This document shows positions 26,204 to 36,050 of a stretch of 64,000 nucleotides of DNA, one piece after another. The DNA lies in the IMG/VR virus record IMGVR_UViG_3300023184_000026, positions 1-64,000 of that record; one strand, given 5' to 3'. Under the pieces are notes generated by a model. It was not told the DNA's origin and did not search any database. It worked only from the letters and a program-made list of their open reading frames with translations. The stretch is from a virus. How positions within the stretch are numbered: the first letter of the stretch is position 1; each line of letters begins with the position of its first letter. The position numbers and the translations under genes were made by a program.

Positions 26204-27055
26204 ATGGATAATACAATACCAGTATCAAGACAAGCAGCACCTGTTTCAACATCGGTGCATACACAAAACCAACAGGCAGTCACGCCAGCCGAAACAAAGT
26301 TGGATTTTCCAGTTGAATATATAGACATTCCATCAGAAGGCTATTTTTATCCAACATCTTCTCCATTGTCATCAGGTCGCATTCAATTGAAACACATGAC
26401 CGCAAGAGAAGAAGATATTCTTACCAACCAAAATCTTATTAAAAAGGGAGTTGTACTTGATGAATTGTTGAAAGCAATCATTGTTACTCCAAATGTTAAA
26501 CTTGATGATATTGTGGTTGGTGATAAAAATGCTATATTTGTAGCCGCTCGAAGGCTTGCATATGGTGACAAATATTCTGCAAAAATTACATGTCCAAAAT
26601 GTGGAGAAGAAAATGAAGTAGAAATTAATCTTGGAGATGTAAAGTTCAAAGAATTTGATTTTACCAAATATACAAAAGGTGAAAATGCATTTAATTTTGA
26701 ACTACCAATATCTAAAAAGAATCTTACATATAGACTTCTTACTCACAAAGATGAAAATGATATTGATGCTGAATTGAAAGGTTTGGCAAAAATATCAAAA
26801 ACAAACGCACCAGAAATGACCACGCGTTTAAAATATACCATCATAGCAATTGATGGAAACAATGATAGAGGATTGATTAAAAAGTTTGTGGATAATATGC
26901 TTGCCAAAGACAGCATATCTTTTCGCAAACACATAAAACAAAATACTCCAGACATGGACATGACATTTGATTTTACATGTACCGCGTGCGGACACAACGA
27001 GCGGATGGCATTGCCATTGGGTGTGGACTTCTTTTGGCCTTCCTCTGGAGTATAA
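26204..27055 (+). CDS. 26: Baseplate hub protein, gp26-like, with two zinc knuckles
   Basis: A 283-residue protein of the T4 gp26-type baseplate family. It shows the N-terminal IDIPSEGYFYP, IQLKHMTAREEDILTNQNLIKKGVVLDELL and VGDKNAIFVAARRLAYG. A CPKCGEENEV knuckle (~residues 129-132) and a second, CTACGHNERMALPLGVDFFWP (~259-262), could together bind zinc. A TATAAATA runs into the start codon. It lies just upstream of the tape measure, as expected of a hub or assembly factor. A second ORF overlaps its 3' end in another frame. Confidence 0.8.
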   Translation: MDNTIPVSRQAAPVSTSVHTQNQQAVTPAETKLDFPVEYIDIPSEGYFYPTSSPLSSGRIQLKHMTAREEDILTNQNLIKKGVVLDELLKAIIVTPNVKLDDIVVGDKNAIFVAARRLAYGDKYSAKITCPKCGEENEVEINLGDVKFKEFDFTKYTKGENAFNFELPISKKNLTYRLLTHKDENDIDAELKGLAKISKTNAPEMTTRLKYTIIAIDGNNDRGLIKKFVDNMLAKDSISFRKHIKQNTPDMDMTFDFTCTACGHNERMALPLGVDFFWPSSGV

Positions 27056-27263
27056 AATAGCCCTACACGAAGAGGTATTTAACCTCTGTTATTATAGTAA
27101 TGGTGCATTCAGTCATTCTGAGGCATATGCTCTGCCTGTATATTTGCGAAGATTTTATATAAAAAAGCTGGCAGACACCAAAAAGAACGAGGCTGATCAG
27201 CACAAGTCTTCTGAGAATGTACAAAATTCTACTGGAAAAATACATCGTCCAGCTATACGATAA
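27021..27263 (+). CDS. Overlapping hub-linked small protein, no ATG start
   Basis: Bases 27021-27263 encode LPLEYKIALHEEVFNLCYYSNGAF, then YALPVYLRRFYIKKLADTKKNEADQ, in the frame +1 to the gp26-like gene. The LHEEVF...LPVYLRRFYIKKL pattern recalls a small conserved protein found just after gp26-like genes in T4-like phages (from memory). This frame has no ATG before the conserved part. GTG at 27021 is the best separate start; an upstream TTG exists at 26967. Alternatively it is a +1 frameshift extension of the gp26-like protein, in the position where tail assembly chaperones are made before the tape measure. Confidence 0.6.
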   Translation: MWTSFGLPLEYKIALHEEVFNLCYYSNGAFSHSEAYALPVYLRRFYIKKLADTKKNEADQHKSSENVQNSTGKIHRPAIR

Positions 27264-27319
27264 TGGTAAAAATGTCGGTTATTATATACTTATATAGGAT
27301 ATAATAAATATCATATAAC

Positions 27320-30300
27320 ATGGCCGATGATCCAAAAAATTCGCGTTTGAGTATTGACACTGAATCAACAAGGGTTCTCGCCGATCTTCTTAAAAAGGCT
27401 GCGGAACACACCAAAGCTTTAGATGAACGATTTGAAAATATTAAAGAAACGCTGAAAGAAGAAACTCAATATCTCAGTGAAAATTATGATTTATCCAGAA
27501 AAATGGCGGGTGAATTGGGGAAACAAGAAAGAGCACACGAAAGTTTAAGAGATCTGGTAAAAGATACAAACAAGCAACTTGCAGACCAACCCAAAAAAAT
27601 ACAAGCCGCAACAACCGCTCAAACAGATGCCACGGATAATTTACAAAGAGCAACAACAGAACAACAGGCAAAACAAACCGCCGTTACTGAGTCATCTAAT
27701 CAGCTTTCAAGAAGCAGAGATGAACTTAAAATCGCAAAAGCTCATGGTTTGGATGCGGATATAATAAAAGCATTAAAAGACGAACTCAAAGAAAAACAGA
27801 AAGCACATGGTCTTGCTCAAAAAGAGTATAAATTGTCAACAGATTTGGTAAAAACTGCAAATGAAAATCTTGTTATTGCCAACACAAATTTAGCAACAGA
27901 ACAAGCCACCCTAGGGAAGTTGGGAGAACAATCAAGAATTTATACGGAACAGCTTTCTATTATCGGCGCATCAAAGGCAGCATTGTCAGATCAAGTACGA
28001 GTCCTCAATTCAATAGATAGACTGCTTGGTTCAAGTGGAGAAGAATACGGAAAAATAAAATCATTGGTAATGGATGTTGCCAAAGGTGGATTGACTGCAT
28101 GGCTGGCATTATTGCAAGCTTCATTAGAACGCTGGAAAGAATTGGATAAAGCAGCTGGAGAATTTAGAATCAAAACCGGATTTTTAGTTTCTCAAACAAG
28201 AGAGTTGAATAATTCTGCAAGAGAAGTAAATGTTGAAATGGCTCAGATTGGAGTTGGATTGGATGAAGCATATGGAGCAGCATCTGCATTAACCAATCAA
28301 TTTCAAGTAATTGGTATAGTAACCAAAGACATGATAAAAGATACTGCTCAAATGGCAGCAAATTTAGGAATATCGGTTGAAGATTCTGCCAAGATAAGAA
28401 GCATTTTTACTTCAATATCAAAATCGTCTGGAATTACTGCCACTCAAATGATGGGTGCAGCCGCACGACTTGCTGAAATGGGAGGAGTTGCTCCTGCTAT
28501 GGTAATGAAGGATATTGCAGAAGCATCCGAAGATTCTTTAAAATTCTTATCAAAAAGTCCTTTAGCTTTGATGAAAGCTGCGGTTGAAGCCAGAAGACTT
28601 GGAACAACCATCAATTCTTTATCAAAGTCATCCAGAGGATTTTTAAATTTCCAAGATTCAATAACATCTGAATTAACAGCATCAGCCATGGTTGGAAAAT
28701 CTCTAAACTTCCAAGCTGCCAGAAGAGCTGCATTTGAAAAAGACATTGTAAAATCAAGACAACTTGCATTGAAAGAAATTTCAAAACTTGGAGATTTTAA
28801 TAAGTTGGATATTCTACAACAAGAAGAAGTTGCAAAGGCAGCTCATATGACAGTTGACGAAATTATTCAACAGCAAAATCAGACAAAAATATTAGCTGCA
28901 TTAGAAAAAGAACGCCCAGAAATGTTTAAAGAATATATGGCGATGCAGAAAAAACTAAGAGAGGATGAAAAGGCTGGAACAAATGATCTTGTAAAGCAAG
29001 GAGAAGAACTTGTAAAGAGACAGATGCGTCAGACCGAATTAAACAAACTCACAAATTCTTTCAAACAAATTTGGACCGATATATCAGACGCATTGCTTCC
29101 AATTGCAAATATTATAATGCCTATTATAATAACGGCGGTTAGATTACTTATAATACCAATAAAAATTATAGCTGGATTGGTAAGAGGATTTTTGAGTGCG
29201 TTTGATGGAATAGGAAAATCACTCAGATCAGGTGAGTCCGGAGCAATGTCATTGGAAAAAGTGATGGTAAAAATAGGATCTGCAACTGAAACGGTTTCAA
29301 TTTGGATGGAAAAGATTGGTGAAACCGTTGCAAGATTGATCAATTTATTTGCTATATTTAAAATATCAATTGGAAAGGCAGCTGATGCGTTCAAGCCATT
29401 TAACGCTATCGAAAGATTTTTTAGAGGAATTTCTCTTGGATTTTTAAACATGTCAAGCGGCACAAAGACTTTTGCACAGTCATTTTCTCATTTTGCAAGA
29501 GAAGGAACAATTTTAGGAAATATTTTTAAGAACATATCGTCGTTTATTACGAAGTCAAAAATGAATATGTCTGCGTGGTTTGGGGAAGCCAGCAAAATTG
29601 GTGGCGTGTTTAAGGGCATAAAGACCCTTATGTCTGCGTGGTTTGGGGAAGCCAGCAAAATTGGTGGCGTGTTTAAGGGCATAAAGACCCTTATGTCTGC
29701 GTGGTTTGGGGAAGCCAGCAAAATTGGTGGCGTGTTTAAGGGCATAAAGACCCTTATGTCTGCGTGGTTTGGGGAAGCCAGCAAAATTGGTGGCATGCTT
29801 AAGGGCATAAAAGATATGGCGGGTAAAGTTGGTGCTTCTATCGCAAGATGGTTTTCTGGCAGAACATTTTTTTCCCGAATAAAAAATATATTTTCTACAA
29901 TAAAAAATTTATTTGGCGGAGGAAGTGCGTCAATGTTTAAACCATTGCTTAGTATATTTAGCGGTGTGGGTGGAGTGTTTGGACCAATATTTAAAGGACT
30001 GAGTACACTTTTTAAATTTGCAGGAGTGTTTGCTAAATTCCTTGGACCAATTGGACTAATAATAAACGCCGTTCAAGTATTATGGGAACTTGGATCGCAA
30101 TTGATGGACATATGGTCCGACGACAATCTTAATATAGGTCAAAAGATTTTAAAATCAATTCTTGCAATTCCTGGTGCAATCTTTGATGTATTGATTTCTC
30201 CATTTATTGATATTGGAGTATGGGTTTTAAGAAAATTCGGATTTGATATTCCCAATGAAATGGTCGTTGGTATAAAATCCGTTTCAAAAAAAATATTTCA

Positions 30301-30916
30301 AGCCATCACAATGCCTTTTGCTTGGGCACTCGATTTGCTATATGACACATTTTTGGGAAAGTCTCCTTCGCAGATAGGACTTGGTATAGTTGACGGACTT
30401 ACATCTGTTGGTTCAATGATATTTGATGCGCTATCAAGTCCGTTCAAGAAAGTTATGAATTTTGTGTCTGGAATATTTGGAAAAAACGTTGGCATAGCGC
30501 GTATGATTGTGAATGCAATAAAATCAATGGGTGGAACAATTTTCAACACGCTTTCTTCAGCATTCAAAAAAGTTATGGAATTTGTAAGTAGCATTCCATT
30601 AATTGGTAGATTTTTTGGAGGAAAAGACGCATCAAAAGCTGCTATTGAAGCAAAATCAATAGTAGAAAGTAAGATCAATCATATGGTTGAAATCGTAAAT
30701 ATGGATGAACTCAAGATGAGTATAGATAAATTAACAGATGCAATATCCTCACTTGGCGGCGCAGCCGGTGGTGCAACACCTGTAGTTAATGTTAATAATA
30801 ATTCTGATGCGATGATATCAAAGCTTGATGAGCTAATAGACCTACTGACGGGTGGCGCAGTTGCTGTACACATGGATGGAACGTTGGTGTCAAAGGCGCT
30901 TGCAAGGGTATCATAA
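27320..30916 (+). CDS. Tail tape measure protein
   Basis: A 1198-residue protein, the longest gene between hub and baseplate genes, with the classic tape-measure make-up. Residues 1-215 are coiled coil (KKAAEHTKALDERFENIKETLKEE...). The middle is Ala/Met-rich helix (TATQMMGAAARLAEMGGVAPAMVMKD). Residues ~590-1110 are hydrophobic, Phe/Ile/Gly-rich segments. Four nearly identical 21-residue repeats (SAWFGEASKIGGVFKGIKTL) lie at ~750-833. The C terminus is Gly/Ala-rich. It sets tail length and is ejected with DNA. T4 gp29 is its positional counterpart; sequence is too divergent to claim orthology. Confidence 0.85.
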   Translation: MADDPKNSRLSIDTESTRVLADLLKKAAEHTKALDERFENIKETLKEETQYLSENYDLSRKMAGELGKQERAHESLRDLVKDTNKQLADQPKKIQAATTAQTDATDNLQRATTEQQAKQTAVTESSNQLSRSRDELKIAKAHGLDADIIKALKDELKEKQKAHGLAQKEYKLSTDLVKTANENLVIANTNLATEQATLGKLGEQSRIYTEQLSIIGASKAALSDQVRVLNSIDRLLGSSGEEYGKIKSLVMDVAKGGLTAWLALLQASLERWKELDKAAGEFRIKTGFLVSQTRELNNSAREVNVEMAQIGVGLDEAYGAASALTNQFQVIGIVTKDMIKDTAQMAANLGISVEDSAKIRSIFTSISKSSGITATQMMGAAARLAEMGGVAPAMVMKDIAEASEDSLKFLSKSPLALMKAAVEARRLGTTINSLSKSSRGFLNFQDSITSELTASAMVGKSLNFQAARRAAFEKDIVKSRQLALKEISKLGDFNKLDILQQEEVAKAAHMTVDEIIQQQNQTKILAALEKERPEMFKEYMAMQKKLREDEKAGTNDLVKQGEELVKRQMRQTELNKLTNSFKQIWTDISDALLPIANIIMPIIITAVRLLIIPIKIIAGLVRGFLSAFDGIGKSLRSGESGAMSLEKVMVKIGSATETVSIWMEKIGETVARLINLFAIFKISIGKAADAFKPFNAIERFFRGISLGFLNMSSGTKTFAQSFSHFAREGTILGNIFKNISSFITKSKMNMSAWFGEASKIGGVFKGIKTLMSAWFGEASKIGGVFKGIKTLMSAWFGEASKIGGVFKGIKTLMSAWFGEASKIGGMLKGIKDMAGKVGASIARWFSGRTFFSRIKNIFSTIKNLFGGGSASMFKPLLSIFSGVGGVFGPIFKGLSTLFKFAGVFAKFLGPIGLIINAVQVLWELGSQLMDIWSDDNLNIGQKILKSILAIPGAIFDVLISPFIDIGVWVLRKFGFDIPNEMVVGIKSVSKKIFQAITMPFAWALDLLYDTFLGKSPSQIGLGIVDGLTSVGSMIFDALSSPFKKVMNFVSGIFGKNVGIARMIVNAIKSMGGTIFNTLSSAFKKVMEFVSSIPLIGRFFGGKDASKAAIEAKSIVESKINHMVEIVNMDELKMSIDKLTDAISSLGGAAGGATPVVNVNNNSDAMISKLDELIDLLTGGAVAVHMDGTLVSKALARVS
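29567..29818 (+). repeat. Four 63-bp tandem repeats in the tape measure
   Basis: Units start at 29567, 29630, 29693 and 29756, each from ATGTCTGCGTGGTTTGGGG to CATAAAGACCCTT. The first three are identical by eye; the fourth changes near its end. The repeats keep the reading frame (21 codons). Confidence 0.95.
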
Positions 30917-30924
30917 TATTTATA
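30916..30924 (+). promoter_or_regulatory. ATATTTATA box, 4 nt before ATG
   Basis: It overlaps the tape-measure stop region; AAAT separates it from the ATG at 30929. Confidence 0.5.
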
Positions 30925-30928
30925 AAAT

Positions 30929-32938
30929 ATGTCACTCAACACCGCATTAAAGTCTATTGGAAAATTTATACTTAATGTATTAACAAATCCATCGGATGGT
31001 ATTTATCCAATAAAAAGATTAACCAATGATGATAGAACAAAAATATATTATGCAAAAGAAGATAGAATATTTAATCCAGATTATTTAACCAAGAATGATC
31101 TTCCGTCAGATTTGACTGCTCGCATTGGTCTGGATAAAAATATGATGGCTCCCAGTTTCAATTATAAGACGGCCAAACTAAGTTCTAAGGAATACATTGG
31201 ATTACAATTGGACAATGGTAAAATTCAAGGAACTGCAACTGGTCCATTTGCAAACTTTGTTTTGCTTAAAGGAGACGCCAAGTATGGTTCATTGAGATAC
31301 AAAACTGCGATGGATGGATATGTTAATTTCTCGAGAATATGGTCAGATCCAAGTTTTAATAATTATGGTACCTCCGGAACAGGTACGATCGAATGGGAAT
31401 ATAGACCGGAGTATTCTAATGGAAGTGAACGCCGGTCAAAATATTATGGAGCATATCATTTTTTTAGAGATGATAGAAACAAAAACCTCGAAGCATATGG
31501 CACAGCCAACCGTTCCAATTTATTCTATAATGACACTGCCACATTTGCAGGAAATATACCATCTACGTTGATACCGGTGTCTGCGTTCCATAAATACTAC
31601 CCAAACAGTATAGACCCAAACAAAAAAGATTCATATTACGCATCACCTGATGCAATTAAAAATCAAACTATTGGCGCTTACATTCAATTCTCCACGTCCC
31701 AGACCAATACGATACAGTCGCGAATCGTGGGAGTAGATGCAAATTCCGGAACAACAATAATGTCGTCGGTTTTCGTCCTCCCCGCCAGCGAAACAAATAT
31801 AATAAGTATTTATAAAAGAATGTTTAGAAACCCAAAACCGGGCAATGAAACAGCCGGTAGTACTGGTCAATTTAGAGCATCTGCTGAAAGATATACTACA
31901 AATCTAGACATAGGAGTTAACGAATACAACAATTATGCTGCAATATATCCAGAAAATAGCAAAGCAGATGTTGTTGAAAAATCTACTGTGTTGTCTGGTC
32001 CATTCTTGGATTATCTCAAAGAAAATGGAGGAGTTGTAGATGAGATCAAGATAGATAATCGCAGCTTTGCAAAAGCAAACACGGATATAAACGAAATAGG
32101 TGAGCAAGATGAATACAATTCACTTTTGCCAACAAAAAATAAACGAGATATGTATTTAAATGATAGCGATCAATCCAAAGATCTCATATTTTTTTATTTT
32201 TACGATTTGGTCAACGAGATATATATACCTTTCAGAGCAACAATTTCTAGTATAACAGACAACAATACAGCGGATTGGGAAACGGTAAAATATATGGGCA
32301 GAGCAGATAATCTTTATATATACAAAGGATTTTCTCGCGATGCAACTTTCACTTTCAAAGTATATGCCAATAGCATAAGAGAACTTGTTCCTATGTGGAA
32401 AAGAATAAATTATCTTGTGGGACTGACCCGACCAAGCGGTTATACAGGCAAAGCCACAGTAACCAACAAAACTCTTGAAAATATTAGAACAGCGGAAAAT
32501 GCAACACAGGCTTTATTGGACAGCTCTGGAACTGACGAGCAGAGACAAGCTTTGTCGGAAGTACTAACAAATTTGAATAACGCGATTGCAACAACTGGGG
32601 CAGAAAGTCAATTTATAGTTCCACCTATGATACGTTTTAGAATTGGAGATTTATATGATGACCAGCCAGCCATATTAAGAAACGTGGCCATATCAATACC
32701 AGATGATGCTACTTGGGAAACATTAAGAGATGATACTTATAAATATTTTTTTGGTAAAACTAAAGAACTTACAATCGACGCAACTTCCAAGCAACTTCCC
32801 AATATTATAGACGTGACTGTGCAACTTGCATTGATTGAAAGAAAACAGTCAATTACCAACGAAAATCATTTTGGTCCAAAGGAACGCGAAAATGACTGGG
32901 AAATGAAGATGGGAAGCGGAGATTTTGTAGCCAGTTGA
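30929..32938 (+). CDS. Baseplate/tube-junction protein, gp48/gp54-like
   Basis: A 669-residue protein. Its C-terminal third has the pattern seen in baseplate tube-cap proteins: FRATISSITDN...VKYMGRADNLYIYKGFSRDATFTFKVYANSIRELVPMWKRINYLVGLTRPSGYTG, then PPMIRFRIGDLYDDQPAILRNVAISIPDDATWE. The N-terminal part contains virion-like beta sequence (GPFANFVLLKGDAKYGS). Position directly after the tape measure and before the LysM/gp53-like gene fits T4 gp48 or gp54 roles, where the tube is initiated on the baseplate. Orthology to one of the two is not resolved. Confidence 0.6.
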   Translation: MSLNTALKSIGKFILNVLTNPSDGIYPIKRLTNDDRTKIYYAKEDRIFNPDYLTKNDLPSDLTARIGLDKNMMAPSFNYKTAKLSSKEYIGLQLDNGKIQGTATGPFANFVLLKGDAKYGSLRYKTAMDGYVNFSRIWSDPSFNNYGTSGTGTIEWEYRPEYSNGSERRSKYYGAYHFFRDDRNKNLEAYGTANRSNLFYNDTATFAGNIPSTLIPVSAFHKYYPNSIDPNKKDSYYASPDAIKNQTIGAYIQFSTSQTNTIQSRIVGVDANSGTTIMSSVFVLPASETNIISIYKRMFRNPKPGNETAGSTGQFRASAERYTTNLDIGVNEYNNYAAIYPENSKADVVEKSTVLSGPFLDYLKENGGVVDEIKIDNRSFAKANTDINEIGEQDEYNSLLPTKNKRDMYLNDSDQSKDLIFFYFYDLVNEIYIPFRATISSITDNNTADWETVKYMGRADNLYIYKGFSRDATFTFKVYANSIRELVPMWKRINYLVGLTRPSGYTGKATVTNKTLENIRTAENATQALLDSSGTDEQRQALSEVLTNLNNAIATTGAESQFIVPPMIRFRIGDLYDDQPAILRNVAISIPDDATWETLRDDTYKYFFGKTKELTIDATSKQLPNIIDVTVQLALIERKQSITNENHFGPKERENDWEMKMGSGDFVAS

Positions 32939-32953
32939 ACATAAAAAAGCAAA

Positions 32954-33253
32954 ATGAATAGATATACACAAAATAATAATATATCCAAAAGATACGATGG
33001 TAAACGCGTATACAAAACCACTCGATATCCAAAAATTCCAATAGGATTTGATGACATATATATAATAGCAAGTGATACAGATTATCTTGACAGTCTTGCA
33101 TATAAGTTTTATAAAGACAGTACGCTATGGTGGGTAATTGCTCAAGCCAATGGCATAAAGGCAACATTAAAAGCACCCACAGGCCAGCAAGTAAGAATAC
33201 CGCAGAACATAAATTTAATTGTAAATAATTTTAATAGAGAAAATAGCATATAA
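32954..33253 (+). CDS. 53: gp53-like LysM baseplate protein
   Basis: A 99-residue protein with a LysM-like core: IIASDTDYLDSLAYKFYKDSTLWWVIAQANGI and a GQQVRIPQNI-type end. The N terminus (YDGKRVYKTTRYPKIP) is the usual extension of gp53-type wedge proteins. T4 gp53 is about twice as long, so this is a minimal version. It is packed between two baseplate genes with 6-15 bp gaps. Likely joins wedges or binds peptidoglycan-type sugar during assembly. Confidence 0.75.
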   Translation: MNRYTQNNNISKRYDGKRVYKTTRYPKIPIGFDDIYIIASDTDYLDSLAYKFYKDSTLWWVIAQANGIKATLKAPTGQQVRIPQNINLIVNNFNRENSI

Positions 33254-33258
33254 TAGTT

Positions 33259-35622
33259 ATGAGCGACATTATTTCCGTAGTACCGTGGGGATTACATCCA
33301 TTACCAACTTGGGTATATGAAGAAATGCAACGCAGAGGACAAGAGTATGATATCAACATACTTGCAGACGAAGGTCCATATAGCGGACCAAGAACCGCGT
33401 GGGTGCGATTTTTTTCAAACGGAAAATCAAAATTGGAAGGTGCAAGTGAACTTGACGGATTTGTTTTGGGCGGAGTATACGACTTTGAGGAAAGTTTTGG
33501 ATTTACACCTGATAAAAAAAATACTATAGGAGTAGATGCGCGGGGTTTACCACATAAAATAAAAACCGACACGTCTGTGTCAGAAGGTAGAGATAAAAAA
33601 TTCATAAACAGATCCGATTTTTCACACCGCCCACCGCCAAGCGTGGATTCGGTCACTTGCGAGATGGCGGGATCAAACGCAGGTTTTCCAAACGCATGCA
33701 GAAAAGTAACGATTAATTGGAAGTGTCATTCGCTTGCTCAATTGAACTATCTCACACCATACTTCCTCACACCCAGAATAACATGCTTGGTTGAATGGGG
33801 GTGGAGCAATTACGATACAAATTCGCTAGTTGATCTAACAGATTTGGATTGGATAAATAAGATGTTCACCGATCCGTCATATACATTGGAATATTTAAAA
33901 TCATCAAATGGAAACTATGATGCTGGTATAGGATTTGTAGTTGATTATACAATAAAAATGAATGAAGCCGGTGGATATGATTGTTCAACGACCATAATAA
34001 ATGCAAGCCGACTTGTTGAAGGTGAACAACTCAATAATAAAACCGTGACAATCAAGGATGGAAATAACCAACTACCAATAAAAAATTTTAAGGAATTTGT
34101 TAGTCGAGATTTAAAAAATATTGATTCGGATAAACCAAAAATGGTAAACATGCGAAACAATTTAAACATCGGCGAAAAAGCATATGATGATGAAGGATAC
34201 CAAACAGATTATAGAGACAACATAAAAGAAACTATTTTTAGAATAAAAAATGACGATAGTTCATCCAACAAACCGGGAATGTGGCTAAGAATGGATTTGG
34301 TGGCAAACATTATTAATTCTTTTTTTGAAGTCACAATGTCCGACCCATGCAATGGAAAAATACGAAACTTTGACATATCCGAAACAAAAATAGCAGCAAG
34401 TCCGTTCATAAAATCCGTCGGAAAGAATATTCTTGTTCCCAATCAATACGCCCCAAGATTTATATTTAAAGATACCGCAGCAAAGACTGCAACAGTCGAA
34501 GATGCGACATATACCAATCTTTTCAAGCAAAGATCCGAAAGAATAACAGAGGAATATAAACTAGATTCAATAAAATTTGATGATTTAAAGTCAGTTATAA
34601 ATCCATATGGAAAATCTTTTCCAGTATATGAAGATGTTGATGTATATACTGATATATATGAAGATGTAGAGCCCGAATTTTCACAGGCATTAAAGTCTGG
34701 ATATTGGGGATATTTAAAAGATATATTTATAAAGTCGGACCATTTTGTATCATTGGTAGAAAAAAATGATTCGTTATTAAAATTAATTGAACAACTTTTG
34801 CAGGACATCAACGAAGCATTGTGTCAAATATGTCAGCTGAAACTTATTCCGGCTGAATATGGAAATGAAAAATATTCTGTATATGATGAAAATTTACCAG
34901 CAATATCAACTGTTAGTGACGCCGCCAGACTTCCAAGAATTTCATTGGGATCTGTAAATAACAATTCAATAAAATCTATTTCATTTGATGTTAAAGTAAG
35001 TTCTGAGATGATGAGCCAATTGGTAATGCAAAGCGCAAATCCTGGCAATGATAGAGATGGATCAACTCAGACAAAAAACGTTAAGGCCGATCCCATAGAA
35101 AGTAGATATTCCGACGGTGATCGGTTGTATGAAAAAGGAAATTTGTCAAGTGCAGTCGCATCAGATATAACACCCGGCAAGCAACAACAGCTGAATGCAC
35201 AGCAACTTCAAGAACTTGCTCAACAGCAAAAAGAAGAAGCAGCTGCGCTTAAGAAAAAGCAATTGGAAAGGTCCGAAGAGAAATTCAAAGATTGTATTTA
35301 TTACAAAAAAGATTCCTCTGGCAAACTCCAAAAATATTATATATGCGAGCCAGAAAAGCAATTCATGAATTATGTATTATCTATACCCGACACAAAAGCT
35401 GTGTATCAGAACAACGCAATAATGCCAAACACAACTTTGACTTTGGAACTTCTTGGAATATCCGGAATGAATTTTTTATCACAATTTACTATAGACCATG
35501 CACCAGAAACATATTGTTATTCCAATGCGGTGTGGCAGGTATCAGACACTAAACAATCTATAGAAGACAAGAATTGGACAACAACTATAGTGGCGCAAGT
35601 GAGACCACTCACAGTGTTATGA
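33259..35622 (+). CDS. Large baseplate-region structural protein
   Basis: A 787-residue protein I cannot place in a named family. Features: VPWGLHPLPTWVYEEMQRRG at the start, a beta-rich middle (VTINWKCHSLAQLNYLTPYFLTPRITCLVEWGWSNYD), a long helical Gln/Lys-rich insert near 635-680 (QQLNAQQLQELAQQQKEEAAALKKKQ), and a final beta segment (IMPNTTLTLELLGISGMNFLSQFTIDHAPETYCYSNAVWQV). The C-terminal part resembles hub or spike-adjacent proteins in general style. Genomic position supports a baseplate hub or wedge subunit. Confidence 0.6.
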   Translation: MSDIISVVPWGLHPLPTWVYEEMQRRGQEYDINILADEGPYSGPRTAWVRFFSNGKSKLEGASELDGFVLGGVYDFEESFGFTPDKKNTIGVDARGLPHKIKTDTSVSEGRDKKFINRSDFSHRPPPSVDSVTCEMAGSNAGFPNACRKVTINWKCHSLAQLNYLTPYFLTPRITCLVEWGWSNYDTNSLVDLTDLDWINKMFTDPSYTLEYLKSSNGNYDAGIGFVVDYTIKMNEAGGYDCSTTIINASRLVEGEQLNNKTVTIKDGNNQLPIKNFKEFVSRDLKNIDSDKPKMVNMRNNLNIGEKAYDDEGYQTDYRDNIKETIFRIKNDDSSSNKPGMWLRMDLVANIINSFFEVTMSDPCNGKIRNFDISETKIAASPFIKSVGKNILVPNQYAPRFIFKDTAAKTATVEDATYTNLFKQRSERITEEYKLDSIKFDDLKSVINPYGKSFPVYEDVDVYTDIYEDVEPEFSQALKSGYWGYLKDIFIKSDHFVSLVEKNDSLLKLIEQLLQDINEALCQICQLKLIPAEYGNEKYSVYDENLPAISTVSDAARLPRISLGSVNNNSIKSISFDVKVSSEMMSQLVMQSANPGNDRDGSTQTKNVKADPIESRYSDGDRLYEKGNLSSAVASDITPGKQQQLNAQQLQELAQQQKEEAAALKKKQLERSEEKFKDCIYYKKDSSGKLQKYYICEPEKQFMNYVLSIPDTKAVYQNNAIMPNTTLTLELLGISGMNFLSQFTIDHAPETYCYSNAVWQVSDTKQSIEDKNWTTTIVAQVRPLTVL

Positions 35623-36008
35623 TATACAACGATACATTGAAAAATTCATATGGAGAATTTGATGGAGTTGGCACATTGACAATAATGGCAAGATATAAAC
35701 CAGCACCAACTAGCAAAGATTATGAGAATGGATATATTGTTAGATATTTTGCCAAAAAGATAAATGAAAATTTGGTTATTGAAATAAAAAATACTACTGC
35801 ATCTCAAAACACAAGTCCGTTGTATAAAATTACAAGTATCAAATGGAAAATCTCAGGCCAGAAACATGATGTATTTTTAAACGGTATTATGAACAATGCC
35901 GGTGTGATGGATCAAAATAGATCCGAAATTGACAGAGTGATGCGAGAAGATGAAGTTGATCTATCTCGCACTTTGAACAACCTTTTGGAGTATTGGCAGG
36001 GTCGTTGA
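35619..36008 (+). CDS. Small baseplate-region protein
   Basis: Start chosen at MIYNDTLKNS, whose ATG overlaps the previous stop (ATGA). 129 residues: a beta-rich first half (GVGTLTIMARYKPAPTSKDYENGYIVRYFAKKINENLVIEI) and a helical C terminus (EIDRVMREDEVDLSRTLNNLLEYWQG). No family recognised. Last gene of the tail operon before the polymerase-like gene. Confidence 0.65.
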   Translation: MIYNDTLKNSYGEFDGVGTLTIMARYKPAPTSKDYENGYIVRYFAKKINENLVIEIKNTTASQNTSPLYKITSIKWKISGQKHDVFLNGIMNNAGVMDQNRSEIDRVMREDEVDLSRTLNNLLEYWQGR

Positions 36009-36050
36009 TATCTGTTTGACAAACGCACAAATTTCATTCAACGTGAATAT

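Noticed and set aside
29488-29808. Minus-strand ORF over the tape-measure repeats
   Set aside because: Repetitive complement of the 63-bp repeats; the plus strand is clearly the coding one.
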